This document shows positions 43,774 to 52,174 of a stretch of 64,000 bases of DNA, piece after piece (the first letter of the stretch is position 1; each line of letters opens with the position of its first letter). Made by a program: the position numbers and the translations under genes. A model generated the notes under the pieces. That model did no database searches, was not told the DNA's origin, and saw only the letters and a program-made list of their open reading frames with translations. Source of the stretch: an uncultured Christensenella sp. (GTDB lineage Bacteria; Bacillota_A; Clostridia; Christensenellales; Borkfalkiaceae); contig CAJTTC010000006.1 in NCBI GenBank assembly GCA_910579295.1, positions 60,115-124,114 of the forward strand. Direction: 5' to 3'.

Positions 43774-43896
43774 TGTTGTGAATTTTCACGGCAACGGATA
43801 AACGCTTTTTGCAAAAAATTTTAATATGTAAAAATTTTTCGTTTACAATCACGATTTTTTCACATTATAAGATTATAATAAATAGAACGCTTATAT

Positions 43897-43925
43897 TTGA
43901 CAAAAATTATAAAATTAGGTATAAT
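43897..43925 (+). promoter_or_regulatory. Perfect consensus promoter of the second ABC exporter
   Basis: TTGACA (43897-43902), 17-base spacer, TATAAT (43920-43925): an exact sigma-A consensus, about 40 bases ahead of the start codon. Confidence 0.85.
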
Positions 43926-43964
43926 AACTTTCTGTATTCCGTTTAGAAAGGTATGAGGTGACGA

Positions 43965-45749
43965 ATGTTAAAAACATTATTGAAAAGTGTGAGAGAGTAC
44001 AAAGCCTCCTCGATTATTACCCCGCTTTTAATGGTGGGCGAGGCGGCAATGGAAATCGTAATCCCCTTTTTGATGACCTTCCTCATAGGGGAGATTCAGA
44101 ACGTGGGCACTGAGAGCGGCGTCAACGTGGGCAGAGTAGTGCTGTTTGCCTGCCTGATGGTCGTTGCGGCTATGTTCTCTTTGTTTTGCGGCTTGCTCGG
44201 CGCACGGTGTTCGGCAAAGGCTTCCTGCGGATTTGCGCACAATCTTAGGGAGGATATGTACAATAATCTGCAAACCTTTTCGTTTGCAAATATAGACAAT
44301 TATTCCACGTCAAGCCTTATCACGCGTATAACTACCGACGTCACCAACGTTCAGAACGCCTATCAGATGTGTATAAGAATGTTGGTGCGCGCACCCATTC
44401 TGTTTATTGCGGCAATAGTAATGACCTGCTTAATCGAGCCCTCTATGGCGCTCATATTCGTGGCGGCGGCGGTAGTGCTAGGCGTAATAATAGCCGTATG
44501 TATGTTCAAGGTAATGCCTGCTTTCCGCACGATGTTCAAGAAGTACGACAAATTGAACTCGGTTGTGCAGGAGGATCTTACGGCTATCCGCGTGGTTAAA
44601 TCGTACGTCCGTGAAGATTACGAAATGGAGAAGATGAAATCCGCTACGCAGGACGTGTATTATTATTCGGTAAAGGCTGAAAAGGTATTGACCTTTATGA
44701 TGCCCGCCGTACAGTTCGTAATGTACGCCACAATGATAATTCTGCTTCTTGTCGGTTCTGATATGTCAATCAACGGTTGGGGTAACGTGAATTTCTCCAA
44801 CTTGCAGGCGCTCATAACCTACGCAATGCAGGTGCTTTCGGGCGTAATGATGGTTGCTATTTGCCTCAATTTCGTTTCTATGTCCAAGGGCTCTGCCGAC
44901 CGTATCTGCGAAGTCCTTACAGAGCGTACGACTCTTCCCAAGCCCGAGGAACCCGTAAGCGTGGTTGCGGACGGCTCGGTTGAGTTTGACGACGTTGACT
45001 TTTTCTATTCGCAGAAAGCGGACGTTGCAGTGCTTAAAGATATAACTTTCAGCATAAAATCGGGCGAAACGGTCGGTATAATAGGCGCGACGGGTAGCGG
45101 CAAGACGTCGCTCGTGTCGCTCTTACCCAGACTTTACGACGTGGCGCAAGGGTCGGTAAAGGTCGGCGGCGTTAACGTAAGAAATTATGATATTGACGCG
45201 TTGCGCAACAGTGTTGCCATGGTATTGCAGAAAAACGTGCTCTTTTCGGGTTCGATTGCCGAAAATCTGCGTTGGGGCGACGAAAATGCAACCGACGAAG
45301 AGTTGCGCCTTGCGGCTAAACAGGCTTGCGCGGAGGAATTTATCGAGCGGTTACCCGGTAAATACAATTATGATTTGGGTCAGGGCGGCGTAAACGTTTC
45401 GGGCGGACAGAAACAAAGACTCTGCATTGCCCGCGCAATGCTCAAAAAGCCTAAAATCATTATCTTTGACGACAGCACTTCGGCGGTTGATACAAAGACC
45501 GACGCGCAGATCCGCGCCGCGTTAAGAGAGCATGCTCCCGAAACGACTAAGATTATCATTGCCCAGCGCGTTGCTTCGGTAGAGGACGCCGACAAGATAA
45601 TCGTGCTTGACGACGGCAGAATAAGCGGCATAGGCACGCACGACGAGCTATTGGCAAACAACGAAATTTACAGAGAGGTTTACGAGTCGCAGATGAAGGG
45701 TAGCGACGAAACTGAAAAAAAGGTAACGGGGGGTGACAACAATGGCTAA
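43965..45749 (+). CDS. ABC exporter subunit with degenerate ATP site (second heterodimer, half 1)
   Basis: A 594-residue half-transporter with an exporter membrane domain followed by an ATPase domain. Walker A is G-A-T-G-S-G-K-T-S and the signature S-G-G-Q-K-Q-R is canonical. Walker B is I-I-F-D-D (Asp for Glu) and the H-loop has Gln (I-I-A-Q-R-V-A-S-V), as in the half at 8399. GAGGTGACG precedes the start. It overlaps its partner by 8 bases. The strong consensus promoter suggests constitutive expression. The substrate is unknown. Confidence 0.92.
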   Translation: MLKTLLKSVREYKASSIITPLLMVGEAAMEIVIPFLMTFLIGEIQNVGTESGVNVGRVVLFACLMVVAAMFSLFCGLLGARCSAKASCGFAHNLREDMYNNLQTFSFANIDNYSTSSLITRITTDVTNVQNAYQMCIRMLVRAPILFIAAIVMTCLIEPSMALIFVAAAVVLGVIIAVCMFKVMPAFRTMFKKYDKLNSVVQEDLTAIRVVKSYVREDYEMEKMKSATQDVYYYSVKAEKVLTFMMPAVQFVMYATMIILLLVGSDMSINGWGNVNFSNLQALITYAMQVLSGVMMVAICLNFVSMSKGSADRICEVLTERTTLPKPEEPVSVVADGSVEFDDVDFFYSQKADVAVLKDITFSIKSGETVGIIGATGSGKTSLVSLLPRLYDVAQGSVKVGGVNVRNYDIDALRNSVAMVLQKNVLFSGSIAENLRWGDENATDEELRLAAKQACAEEFIERLPGKYNYDLGQGGVNVSGGQKQRLCIARAMLKKPKIIIFDDSTSAVDTKTDAQIRAALREHAPETTKIIIAQRVASVEDADKIIVLDDGRISGIGTHDELLANNEIYREVYESQMKGSDETEKKVTGGDNNG

Positions 45750-47658
45750 TGCTATGGGCGGACCTCGCGGTATTCAGGGCGGCAAAAAAGCCAAAGCGCC
45801 AAAAAAGACGTTGAAGAGGTTGCTTGCTTACACCTTTTCGCGTTACAAAGTTGCGACGGTTTTCGTCGTGCTCGGCGTAATCATCTCGGCTTCGGCAAAC
45901 GCTATCGGCTCGGCGTTGTTAGCTCCTATCATTTCCGAGCTTACTCCTGCGGACGGCGTTTTCAGCCCCGATTGGAACAAAATCGTAATGTACGTCGTAA
46001 TAATCGGTTGCGTTTATCTGGCGGGCGCGCTATGTTCGTTTATGTACAACCGTATAATGATGTATATATCTAACGGCACTTTGCGGCGTTTAAGGAACGA
46101 TATGTTCGGGAAAATGCACGCGCTGCCGCTCAAATATTTCGATACGCACACCCACGGCGATCTTATGAGTATGTACACCAACGACGTGGATACGATGCGC
46201 CAGCTTCTTTCGCAGACGATACCTCAGCTCGTTTCTTCGGCGGTCACAATAATTGCCGTATTGACAATGATGATAATATACAGCTTTACGCTGACGGTAG
46301 TTATGTTCGTAATGCTCTTCGTTATGCTGATGTCAATAAAAGTTGTGGGGACGAAATCGGCGAAAAACTTCGTTCGCCAGCAACAGGCTCTCGGCGCTCT
46401 CAACGGCTACGTCGAAGAGATGACGGAGGGACAGAAGGTAATTAAGGTGTTTTGTCACGAGCAGAAAGCGCGCGAACAGTTCAAGATACTCAACGACGAG
46501 CTCAACGACGCAGGCAAAACGGCTAACACCTATGCGTTCATAATGGGACCTATGACGAATAACATAGGTTATTTTCAGTATATATTTGTAGCGATTGTCG
46601 GGCTTGCGCTGCTCTTAACGGGCAATCAGTTTTGGTTGCTTTCGGCATACGGCGCAATGAACGGCTTAACGGTTGCAACGTGCGCGGGCTTGCTTGTATC
46701 CTTCCTCGGATATTCGCGCTCCTTCAATATGCCCATAAATCAGGTGGCAATGCAGTTCAACTCTATAGTAATGGCTCTTGCGGGCGCGGAAAGAATTTTT
46801 GAAATGACCGACTCCGAGCCTGAGGATAAGGGCGGCGACATTGTTCTCACTCACGGCGAAAGTCAAGAGGGCGGTTGGGCTTGGAAGAAGCCGCTCCCCG
46901 ACGGCAAATACGAATATATTCCGTTGAAGGGCGATATACGTTTCAACGACGTAGTGTTCGGCTACACGGACGAAAAGGTTATTTTAAAGCATATCAGTCT
47001 CTATGCAAAGCCCGGGCAGAAGATAGCGTTTGTCGGTGCGACGGGCGCGGGCAAGACGACGATTACAAACCTTATCAACCGCTTTTACGATATACAGTCG
47101 GGTGAAATAACGTACGACGGCATCAATATCCGCGACATTAGAAAGGCGGATTTGCGTCGCTCTCTCGGCATAGTTTTGCAGGATACGCATCTGTTCAGCG
47201 GCACGGTTATGGACAATATCCGCTACGGCAGACTTGACGCAACCGACGAGGAGTGCGTACGGGCGGCTAAGCTTGCCAACGCCGACAGCTTTATAGTGCA
47301 TCTGCCCGAGGGCTACAACACGCAGATTACGGGCGACGGCGCAAATCTGTCACAGGGACAAAGACAGCTTCTTGCAATTGCGCGCGCAATGGTTTCCGAG
47401 TGCCCCGTGCTCATTCTTGACGAGGCGACTTCGTCCATAGATACGCGTACCGAAAAGCTCATAGAAAACGGACTTGATAAACTTATGGAGGGCAGAACGG
47501 TTTTTGTAATCGCTCACCGGCTTTCCACCGTAAGAAACAGTCACGCAATTATGGTTTTGGAGCAGGGCGAAATTATCGAGCGCGGCGCTCACGACCAGCT
47601 TATCGAGCAGAAGGGTAAATATTATCAGCTCTATACGGGAGCTTTCGAGCTTGACTGA
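45742..47658 (+). CDS. ABC exporter subunit with catalytic ATP site (second heterodimer, half 2)
   Basis: A 638-residue partner subunit. The ATG at 45742 is preferred over a GTG three codons earlier because GGGGGGTG then sits at normal spacing. It begins with a Gly/Lys/Pro-rich cytoplasmic extension. Walker A is G-A-T-G-A-G-K-T-T, Walker B L-I-L-D-E-A-T-S-S-I-D with the catalytic Glu, signature L-S-Q-G-Q, H-loop I-A-H-R-L-S-T-V. An insert of about 35 residues just before the ATPase domain (rich in Gly, Trp and Lys) is longer than in the 10165 paralogue. Confidence 0.92.
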   Translation: MANAMGGPRGIQGGKKAKAPKKTLKRLLAYTFSRYKVATVFVVLGVIISASANAIGSALLAPIISELTPADGVFSPDWNKIVMYVVIIGCVYLAGALCSFMYNRIMMYISNGTLRRLRNDMFGKMHALPLKYFDTHTHGDLMSMYTNDVDTMRQLLSQTIPQLVSSAVTIIAVLTMMIIYSFTLTVVMFVMLFVMLMSIKVVGTKSAKNFVRQQQALGALNGYVEEMTEGQKVIKVFCHEQKAREQFKILNDELNDAGKTANTYAFIMGPMTNNIGYFQYIFVAIVGLALLLTGNQFWLLSAYGAMNGLTVATCAGLLVSFLGYSRSFNMPINQVAMQFNSIVMALAGAERIFEMTDSEPEDKGGDIVLTHGESQEGGWAWKKPLPDGKYEYIPLKGDIRFNDVVFGYTDEKVILKHISLYAKPGQKIAFVGATGAGKTTITNLINRFYDIQSGEITYDGINIRDIRKADLRRSLGIVLQDTHLFSGTVMDNIRYGRLDATDEECVRAAKLANADSFIVHLPEGYNTQITGDGANLSQGQRQLLAIARAMVSECPVLILDEATSSIDTRTEKLIENGLDKLMEGRTVFVIAHRLSTVRNSHAIMVLEQGEIIERGAHDQLIEQKGKYYQLYTGAFELD

Positions 47659-47670
47659 AATTAAAATCAT

Positions 47671-47701
47671 AGCGCGCGTCCGTTTACGGGCGCGCGCTTT
47701 C
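47671..47701 (+). terminator. Terminator of the second ABC operon
   Basis: A 12-bp GC-rich stem AGCGCGCGTCCG / CGGGCGCGCGCT with a 4-base loop, followed by TTTCAC, starts 12 bases after the stop codon. Confidence 0.8.
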
Positions 47702-47724
47702 ACGCGGGTATCATAAATTTTTCA

Positions 47725-47753
47725 TTGCATTAATTGGATGTTTGTGTTATACT
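47725..47753 (+). promoter_or_regulatory. Promoter of the BI-1 family gene
   Basis: TTGCAT (47725-47730), 17-base spacer, TATACT (47748-47753), about 45 bases ahead of the start. Confidence 0.7.
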
Positions 47754-47797
47754 CTATTAAAAAGGCGGAATTGGCGTTCCGTTGCGGAGGATAGTAA

Positions 47798-48568
47798 ATG
47801 AGATTGGGCAATCCTATGATAAGGCGAATGGCGTCAAGAGCGGTGGGCGGTGAAACGGAGAACGCCGCAACTTACAAAGGCGTGTACCTCAAAGCCGCGC
47901 TGTATGCAATGCTTACTATTGTAGCTGCGGTTGCAACCGAATTTTTAATGTTGCACGCCATAGCCAACGGGTATATCGATCAGGCGCTTGTCGTCGTGGG
48001 TATTGCGACGGCAGTATGCTTTATTCCGTTAATAGTTATTGCGCTGGTCATAGCGTTCGTACCCTCTACGGCAAAGGTGCTCGGTTGCATTTACGCCCTG
48101 CTTCAAGGCGGCTTGCTGGGGCTTGTAGCGCTGTTCGTAGATATGTTATATCCCGGAATTGCGTTCGCCGCATTTCTTGCAACGGCGATAGTTTTTCTTA
48201 TTTCGATAGTCGTAAACAGCGTGCTTAAAGTGAGAGTCAGCAGTAAATTTGCGCGCGGGCTAATGGTCGCGCTGTTCAGTTTGATTGCGGTCGAGCTTAT
48301 AATGTGGGTGCTGTCGCTGTTCGGTGTGTTCGATTATACTGCGTACGTTTGGGTACAGCTCGGCATATCTGCGCTGTGCGTTGTTTGGGCGACGTTTATG
48401 TTATTCTGGGATTTACAGAATATCGACTATATAGTGCAGGTGGGCGCGGACAAAAAATATGAGTGGAACGTGGCGTTCTCTCTCGTTACGACGCTCATAT
48501 ATATGTACATTGAAATTCTTGAATTGCTTTTAAGAATAGTAGCTCTGTTTTCGAGAAACAAAAACTGA
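47798..48568 (+). CDS. Bax inhibitor-1/YccA-family membrane protein
   Basis: A 256-residue protein with seven predicted membrane helices. The N-terminal N-P-M-I-R-R-M motif and a conserved acidic residue in the last helix region (Y-M-Y-I-E-I-L-E-L-L-L-R-I) fit the bacterial Bax1-I/YccA family, pH-sensitive calcium-leak channels where studied (for example YetJ). GGAGGATAG precedes the start. It is flanked by terminators, so it is monocistronic. The physiological role is unknown. Confidence 0.85.
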   Translation: MRLGNPMIRRMASRAVGGETENAATYKGVYLKAALYAMLTIVAAVATEFLMLHAIANGYIDQALVVVGIATAVCFIPLIVIALVIAFVPSTAKVLGCIYALLQGGLLGLVALFVDMLYPGIAFAAFLATAIVFLISIVVNSVLKVRVSSKFARGLMVALFSLIAVELIMWVLSLFGVFDYTAYVWVQLGISALCVVWATFMLFWDLQNIDYIVQVGADKKYEWNVAFSLVTTLIYMYIEILELLLRIVALFSRNKN

Positions 48569-48585
48569 ATAACAAATTTAAAAGT

Positions 48586-48620
48586 AACGCCCAAGAGAAA
48601 TTTCGCTTGGGCGTTTTTGT
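48586..48620 (+). terminator. Terminator of the BI-1 family gene
   Basis: A 10-bp stem AACGCCCAAG / CTTGGGCGTT with T-rich end (GTTTTTGTTTT) lies 18 bases after the stop codon. Confidence 0.88.
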
Positions 48621-48725
48621 TTTGTATCGACAAAATCCGCAATTTTGCTTAAATGAGTTCAATGTGGAATTAGACAAGCCGTAAAATACATAATCTATAA
48701 AACTTGACAATGCGAGGTGGTAGTT

Positions 48726-49430
48726 ATGTTTTTTGACGTGGTAGGTCTGTTGCTCTCGAAGATTTTCTTCTTTACGGGATTGGTTAAGCAAAAGGGAACT
48801 TTCCCAAAGCCGCTATCTCCCGAGGACGAAAAGAAGTATCTTACGCTTGCTCGGGCGGGCAATAAGGAAGCAAAGGATATTTTAGTCAAACACAATATGC
48901 GTCTGGTAGCTCACATAGTTAAAAAATACACGGGCTCGGCGGAGACCGACGACCTGCTTTCCGTGGGCTCGATAGGGCTCATCAAGGCTATAAATACCTA
49001 TCAGGAGGGCAAGGGCACTCAGCTTGCCACATATACGGCGCGCTGTATAGAGAACGAAGTATTAATGCTCATACGGTCGGGCAAAAAGCATAAAAATACA
49101 ATTTCAATCAACGACCCCGTAGGTACGGATAAGGACGGAAACGAGCTGACTGTGCTCGATTTACTTGCCGAAAAGGAAGAAAACGTCTTTTCGCAGGTAG
49201 AAAAATCTATTCAGAAAGAGAAGTTTGTCAAAATGTTAAAGGGAATACTCAATATGCGCGAGTATATGATAATCAGTTTGCGCTACGGCTTGGAGGACGG
49301 CGTGCCTATGCCGCAAAGAGAGGTTGCGAAAAAACTGAGTATTTCGCGTTCCTACGTATCGAGAATTGAAAAGCGTGCGATAGAAAAGGCGCGGCAAAAT
49401 CTCAATAAGGAAGATTTTTTTACGGAGTAA
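48726..49430 (+). CDS. sigK: Sporulation sigma factor K (uninterrupted)
   Basis: A 234-residue sigma-70-family factor. An N-terminal hydrophobic pro-sequence (F-F-D-V-V-G-L-L-L-S-K-I-F-F) leads into F-P-K-P-L-S-P-E-D-E, as in pro-sigma-K, which acts in the mother cell late in sporulation after the pro-part is cleaved. Region 2 has H-N-M-R-L-V-A-H-I-V-K-K-Y and D-D-L-L-S-V-G-S-I-G-L-I-K. Region 4 ends with a helix-turn-helix (R-E-V-A-K-K-L-S-I-S-R-S-Y-V-S-R-I-E). The gene is one frame with no skin-like element. ATG at 48726 follows GAGGTGG; a GTG three codons earlier lies inside the ribosome binding site. Confidence 0.93.
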   Translation: MFFDVVGLLLSKIFFFTGLVKQKGTFPKPLSPEDEKKYLTLARAGNKEAKDILVKHNMRLVAHIVKKYTGSAETDDLLSVGSIGLIKAINTYQEGKGTQLATYTARCIENEVLMLIRSGKKHKNTISINDPVGTDKDGNELTVLDLLAEKEENVFSQVEKSIQKEKFVKMLKGILNMREYMIISLRYGLEDGVPMPQREVAKKLSISRSYVSRIEKRAIEKARQNLNKEDFFTE

Positions 49431-49441
49431 GGCTCAATTAT

Positions 49442-49470
49442 TTGCAAATGTTTTCCGTTGTTGATATAAT
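49442..49470 (+). promoter_or_regulatory. tyrS promoter
   Basis: TTGCAA (49442-49447), 17-base spacer, TATAAT (49465-49470). The leader is under 30 bases, so there is no T-box. Confidence 0.75.
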
Positions 49471-49502
49471 CAATACATAATACTGCAATAAAAGGTGCAA
49501 CA

Positions 49503-50690
49503 ATGGAAATTTTTGAAGAGCTCAAAGAGCGCGGGCTTATTGCGCAGGTTACGGACGAAAAGGAGATAAGGGAGCTTATCAACGGCGGCGGCGCGCGCTT
49601 TTATATCGGATTTGATCCTACGGCGGACAGCTTGCACGTAGGTCACTTTATGGCGCTCTGTCTGATGAAGAGATTGCAACAGGCGGGCAACAGACCCGTA
49701 GTTTTAATAGGCGGCGGCACGGGTTACGTGGGCGACCCGTCGGGAAGAAGCGATCTGCGCTCCATGCTCACCCCCGAAATTATAGAGCACAACTGCGCGT
49801 GTTTCAAAAAGCAGATGGAGAGGTTTATCGAGTTCGGCGAGGATAAGGCTATTATGGTCAATAACGCCGACTGGCTGTTAAAGCTCAATTACGTGGAGGT
49901 GCTAAGAGAGGTGGGCACGTGTTTTTCCGTCAACAATATGTTGCGCGCCGAGTGCTATAAACAGCGTATGGAAAAGGGGTTGAGCTTCCTCGAATTTAAC
50001 TATATGATAATGCAGTCGTACGATTTCTACCATTTACACGAGGCGTACGGTTGCAATATGCAGTTCGGCGGCGACGACCAATGGTCAAATATGTTAGGCG
50101 GTACGGAGCTCATACGTAAGAAGACCGGCAAGGACGCTTACGCAATGACGATAACCCTGCTGTTGAACAGCGAGGGAAAGAAGATGGGCAAGACGGCAAA
50201 GGGCGCGGTATGGCTCGACGAAAACAAGACCAGTCCTTACGAGTTCTATCAGTATTGGCGCAACGTCGACGACGCGGACGTTATGAAGTGTATAAAAATG
50301 CTGACCTTTATACCTATGGAGCAGATACGCGAAATGGAGAAGTGGGAGGACAGCCGAATCAACGAGAAAAAGGAAATTCTTGCGTTCGAGCTCACAAAGC
50401 TTGTGCACGGCGAGGAGAAGGCTAAGACGGCTATGGCACAGGCAAAGGCGGCGTTCGGCGGCTCAACCGACAATCTGCCCGAAAAGGACGTCAAGGTTGA
50501 AAGCGCAACTATAATCCCCGTACTTGTAGCGGCGGGCATATGCGCAAGTAACGGCGAGGCGCGCAGGCTTATTCAGCAGGGCGGCGTAAGTCTTAACGAC
50601 AGCAAGGTTACGGATATAAACACCCCCGTAAAGAGCGGCGATATCGTTCATAAGGGAAAAAAGGTGCATATAAAGATTAATTTGGTTTAA
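49503..50690 (+). CDS. tyrS: Tyrosyl-tRNA synthetase
   Basis: A class I synthetase that charges tRNA-Tyr; 395 residues. The HIGH-type motif is P-T-A-D-S-L-H-V-G-H and the KMSKS loop is K-M-G-K-T. The C-terminus is an S4 RNA-binding domain (A-R-R-L-I-Q-Q-G-G-V-S-L-N, then G-D-I-V-H-K-G-K-K). AAAGGTG precedes the start. The stop codon lies 3 bases from the next gene, so the two are co-translated. Confidence 0.95.
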   Translation: MEIFEELKERGLIAQVTDEKEIRELINGGGARFYIGFDPTADSLHVGHFMALCLMKRLQQAGNRPVVLIGGGTGYVGDPSGRSDLRSMLTPEIIEHNCACFKKQMERFIEFGEDKAIMVNNADWLLKLNYVEVLREVGTCFSVNNMLRAECYKQRMEKGLSFLEFNYMIMQSYDFYHLHEAYGCNMQFGGDDQWSNMLGGTELIRKKTGKDAYAMTITLLLNSEGKKMGKTAKGAVWLDENKTSPYEFYQYWRNVDDADVMKCIKMLTFIPMEQIREMEKWEDSRINEKKEILAFELTKLVHGEEKAKTAMAQAKAAFGGSTDNLPEKDVKVESATIIPVLVAAGICASNGEARRLIQQGGVSLNDSKVTDINTPVKSGDIVHKGKKVHIKINLV

Positions 50691-50693
50691 GCC

Positions 50694-51332
50694 ATGGCTG
50701 ACAAATACCTGTCGCTTGGCGGCGAAACCGTTACTCAAAAGGTAATAGAAAAATCAAAATTCATAACCGTAAGCCGACGCGTGAGCGGCGAGGATGAGGC
50801 GAAAGCCTTTATCACGGAAATATCAAAGAAGCATCCGGACGCAACTCACAACTGTTATGCGTACGTTTGCGACAGCTTGGGCAATCTGTTGCGCTTCTCC
50901 GACGACGGCGAGCCGCAGGGAACGGCGGGTATGCCTATGCTCGACGTGTTGCGCGCTAATAAACTGTGCGAGGCGGCGGTAGTGGTAACGCGATACTTCG
51001 GCGGTGTAAAGCTGGGGGCGGGCGGGCTTGTCAGAGCCTATTCGGGCTGTGTAGCGGAGAATATCGCCGCCGCGCCGATAGTGCTGTACGAGAACTGTGC
51101 CGAAAGTCTGTACACCGTAGATTATTCCGAAACAGACGCGGCTATGCGTTTTTTCGGCGGAAAGGAGTGCGACTTGATTGAAACCGACTATTCGGACAGG
51201 GTAGGCTTTAAGGTTGCCGTTAAGGCGGTTGATGAGCAGGATTTTAACGGCGCGATACTTGACTTCTTAAACGGCAAGGTGCAGATAAAAAAACTACGGG
51301 AATATTATTTTCCTTTCCCCGTAAAAAAATAG
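50694..51332 (+). CDS. YigZ/IMPACT-family protein
   Basis: A 212-residue member of the UPF0029/IMPACT family. It has the conserved K-S-K-F-I start, H-P-D-A-T-H-N-C-Y-A-Y and S-D-D-G-E-P-Q-G-T-A-G-M-P-M-L, then V-V-V-T-R-Y-F-G-G-V-K-L-G-A-G-G-L-V-R-A-Y. A C-terminal alpha-beta domain follows. The family is widespread and linked to translation or ribosome-associated regulation, but its biochemical role is not settled. It starts 3 bases after tyrS and relies on translational coupling, as no Shine-Dalgarno is evident. Confidence 0.9.
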   Translation: MADKYLSLGGETVTQKVIEKSKFITVSRRVSGEDEAKAFITEISKKHPDATHNCYAYVCDSLGNLLRFSDDGEPQGTAGMPMLDVLRANKLCEAAVVVTRYFGGVKLGAGGLVRAYSGCVAENIAAAPIVLYENCAESLYTVDYSETDAAMRFFGGKECDLIETDYSDRVGFKVAVKAVDEQDFNGAILDFLNGKVQIKKLREYYFPFPVKK

Positions 51333-51404
51333 TCGGCGAAAGGTGGTTTGAATTTCCCTGTCGCACGGCGATTGATAATATATTTATTTAAATATAATTT
51401 TAAG

Positions 51405-51434
51405 AGCAAGCGTTGAACGGCGTTTGCTTTTTTT
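51405..51434 (+). terminator. tyrS-yigZ operon terminator
   Basis: AGCAAGCG (51405-51412) pairs with CGTTTGCT (51421-51428), followed by a run of T. Confidence 0.8.
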
Positions 51435-51450
51435 GTTTACGTCAAGAGGT

Positions 51451-51460
51451 GGGGGGGGGG
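51451..51460 (+). repeat. G10 tract
   Basis: Ten consecutive G immediately upstream of the palindromic element; unusual in this sequence and prone to slippage or sequencing error. Confidence 0.8.
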
Positions 51461-51473
51461 CGAGTGCGGGCTT

Positions 51474-51547
51474 CTTGCCTCCCCTTTGATTTTTAGGGGT
51501 AAGGCGTCACGAAGTGACGAATGAGGGATAAAGGGGTAGGGGGCAAG
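51474..51547. repeat. REP-like palindromic element
   Basis: A 74-base segment bounded by CTTGCC and GGCAAG. Inside are CCCCT...AGGGG and a perfect hairpin CGTCAC-GAA-GTGACG (51505-51519), then GAGGGATAAAGGGG. Read on the minus strand it has the form CCCTCATTCGTCAC-TTC-GTGACGCCTTACCCC, resembling short interspersed palindromes found between genes in gut Clostridia. It is not coding. Confidence 0.55.
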
Positions 51548-51605
51548 TAAATCACTTACACGCAGTTTAGAATTTTTAGTAATTTTTTTCGAAAGTAAGC
51601 GTAGA

Positions 51606-51624
51606 GGGGGAGGGGGGGGGGAGG
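51606..51624 (+). repeat. G-rich tract (G5-A-G10-A-GG)
   Basis: A second G-tract, 59 bases downstream of the palindromic element. Together with the first it makes a potential G-quadruplex-forming pair around the element. Confidence 0.8.
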
Positions 51625-51741
51625 CGTATATTCGGATTGGCGGCAAAGCTCAAAATATTAAAAAGCTTTAATTTTTCAGTTAAAATAATAATATAATAAA
51701 GCAAGTGTGGGTGAATTGTTCAATAAGTGATGAGTTTTAGA

Positions 51742-51786
51742 CAACATTTTTTTCGATTTTTTGAAAATTTTTTCGAAAAAATGTTG
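51742..51786. other. Long A/T-rich inverted repeat
   Basis: CAACATTTTTTTCGA (51742-51756) and TCGAAAAAATGTTG (51773-51786) form a 14-bp stem with one bulged T around an A/T loop. It has no neighbouring gene end, so it may be a protein-binding or structural site rather than a terminator. Confidence 0.45.
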
Positions 51787-52004
51787 AAAAGTTAAAAAAA
51801 TATGTTATACTTAACTCAAGTAGGGTAAAAACATTGCCGAAAACCGTAAAGTTGATAAGTAAATTGTCGAGATTTACTAATTTTTTTGTGCATAGACGCT
51901 GTTACGCATCTTATGTGTTTGTGCGGTATAATGATAGATATGTATATATTGTGTAACTTATTGACAACTTGCGAGCTGGCTTTGTGTATTCATACATAAA
52001 AAAC

Positions 52005-52045
52005 GCAAGGGATATCCCTTGCTTGCGTTGTCCCAACGCAAGCAA
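52005..52045 (+). promoter_or_regulatory. Competing hairpins in the leader of the giant surface-protein gene
   Basis: GCAAGGGATATCCCTTGC (52005-52022) is a perfect 18-base palindrome. It shares its last 4 bases with a second hairpin, TTGCTTGCGTTG / CAACGCAAGCAA with loop TCC (52019-52045). CGCAAG occurs in both flanks and CTTGCG in the middle, so two folds exclude each other. A short T4 follows at 52050. It may control transcript elongation or stability. Confidence 0.5.
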
Positions 52046-52174
52046 TACGTTTTATCAGTTAAGAAAAGCTAAAAAGCTAGAATTATAAAAAAGAGTGTAA
52101 ATGTTGTGATATAAGGTGTTAAACGAAATGCCTTGTATCATTATGTTGTTACTTTTTTTTGGGGGGATAGGAAA

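Larger units (their letters stand above)
51333..52174. other. Long gene-free region before the giant surface protein
   Basis: These 842 bases hold no convincing gene. In order they contain the tyrS-yigZ terminator, two G-tract segments flanking a palindromic element, an AT-rich stretch with a long A/T hairpin, weak promoter-like boxes (TATAAT at 51927-51932 and TTGACA at 51961-51966) and two competing hairpins in the probable 5' leader of the giant gene. Confidence 0.7.

Noticed and set aside
48726..49430. A skin-type prophage element interrupting sigK
   Set aside because: The gene is continuous in one frame and no recombinase gene is nearby.
51437..51646. Minus-strand frame of 69 codons rich in Pro and Leu
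   Set aside because: It is produced by the G-tracts and the palindromic element; there is no ribosome binding site and the composition is not protein-like.
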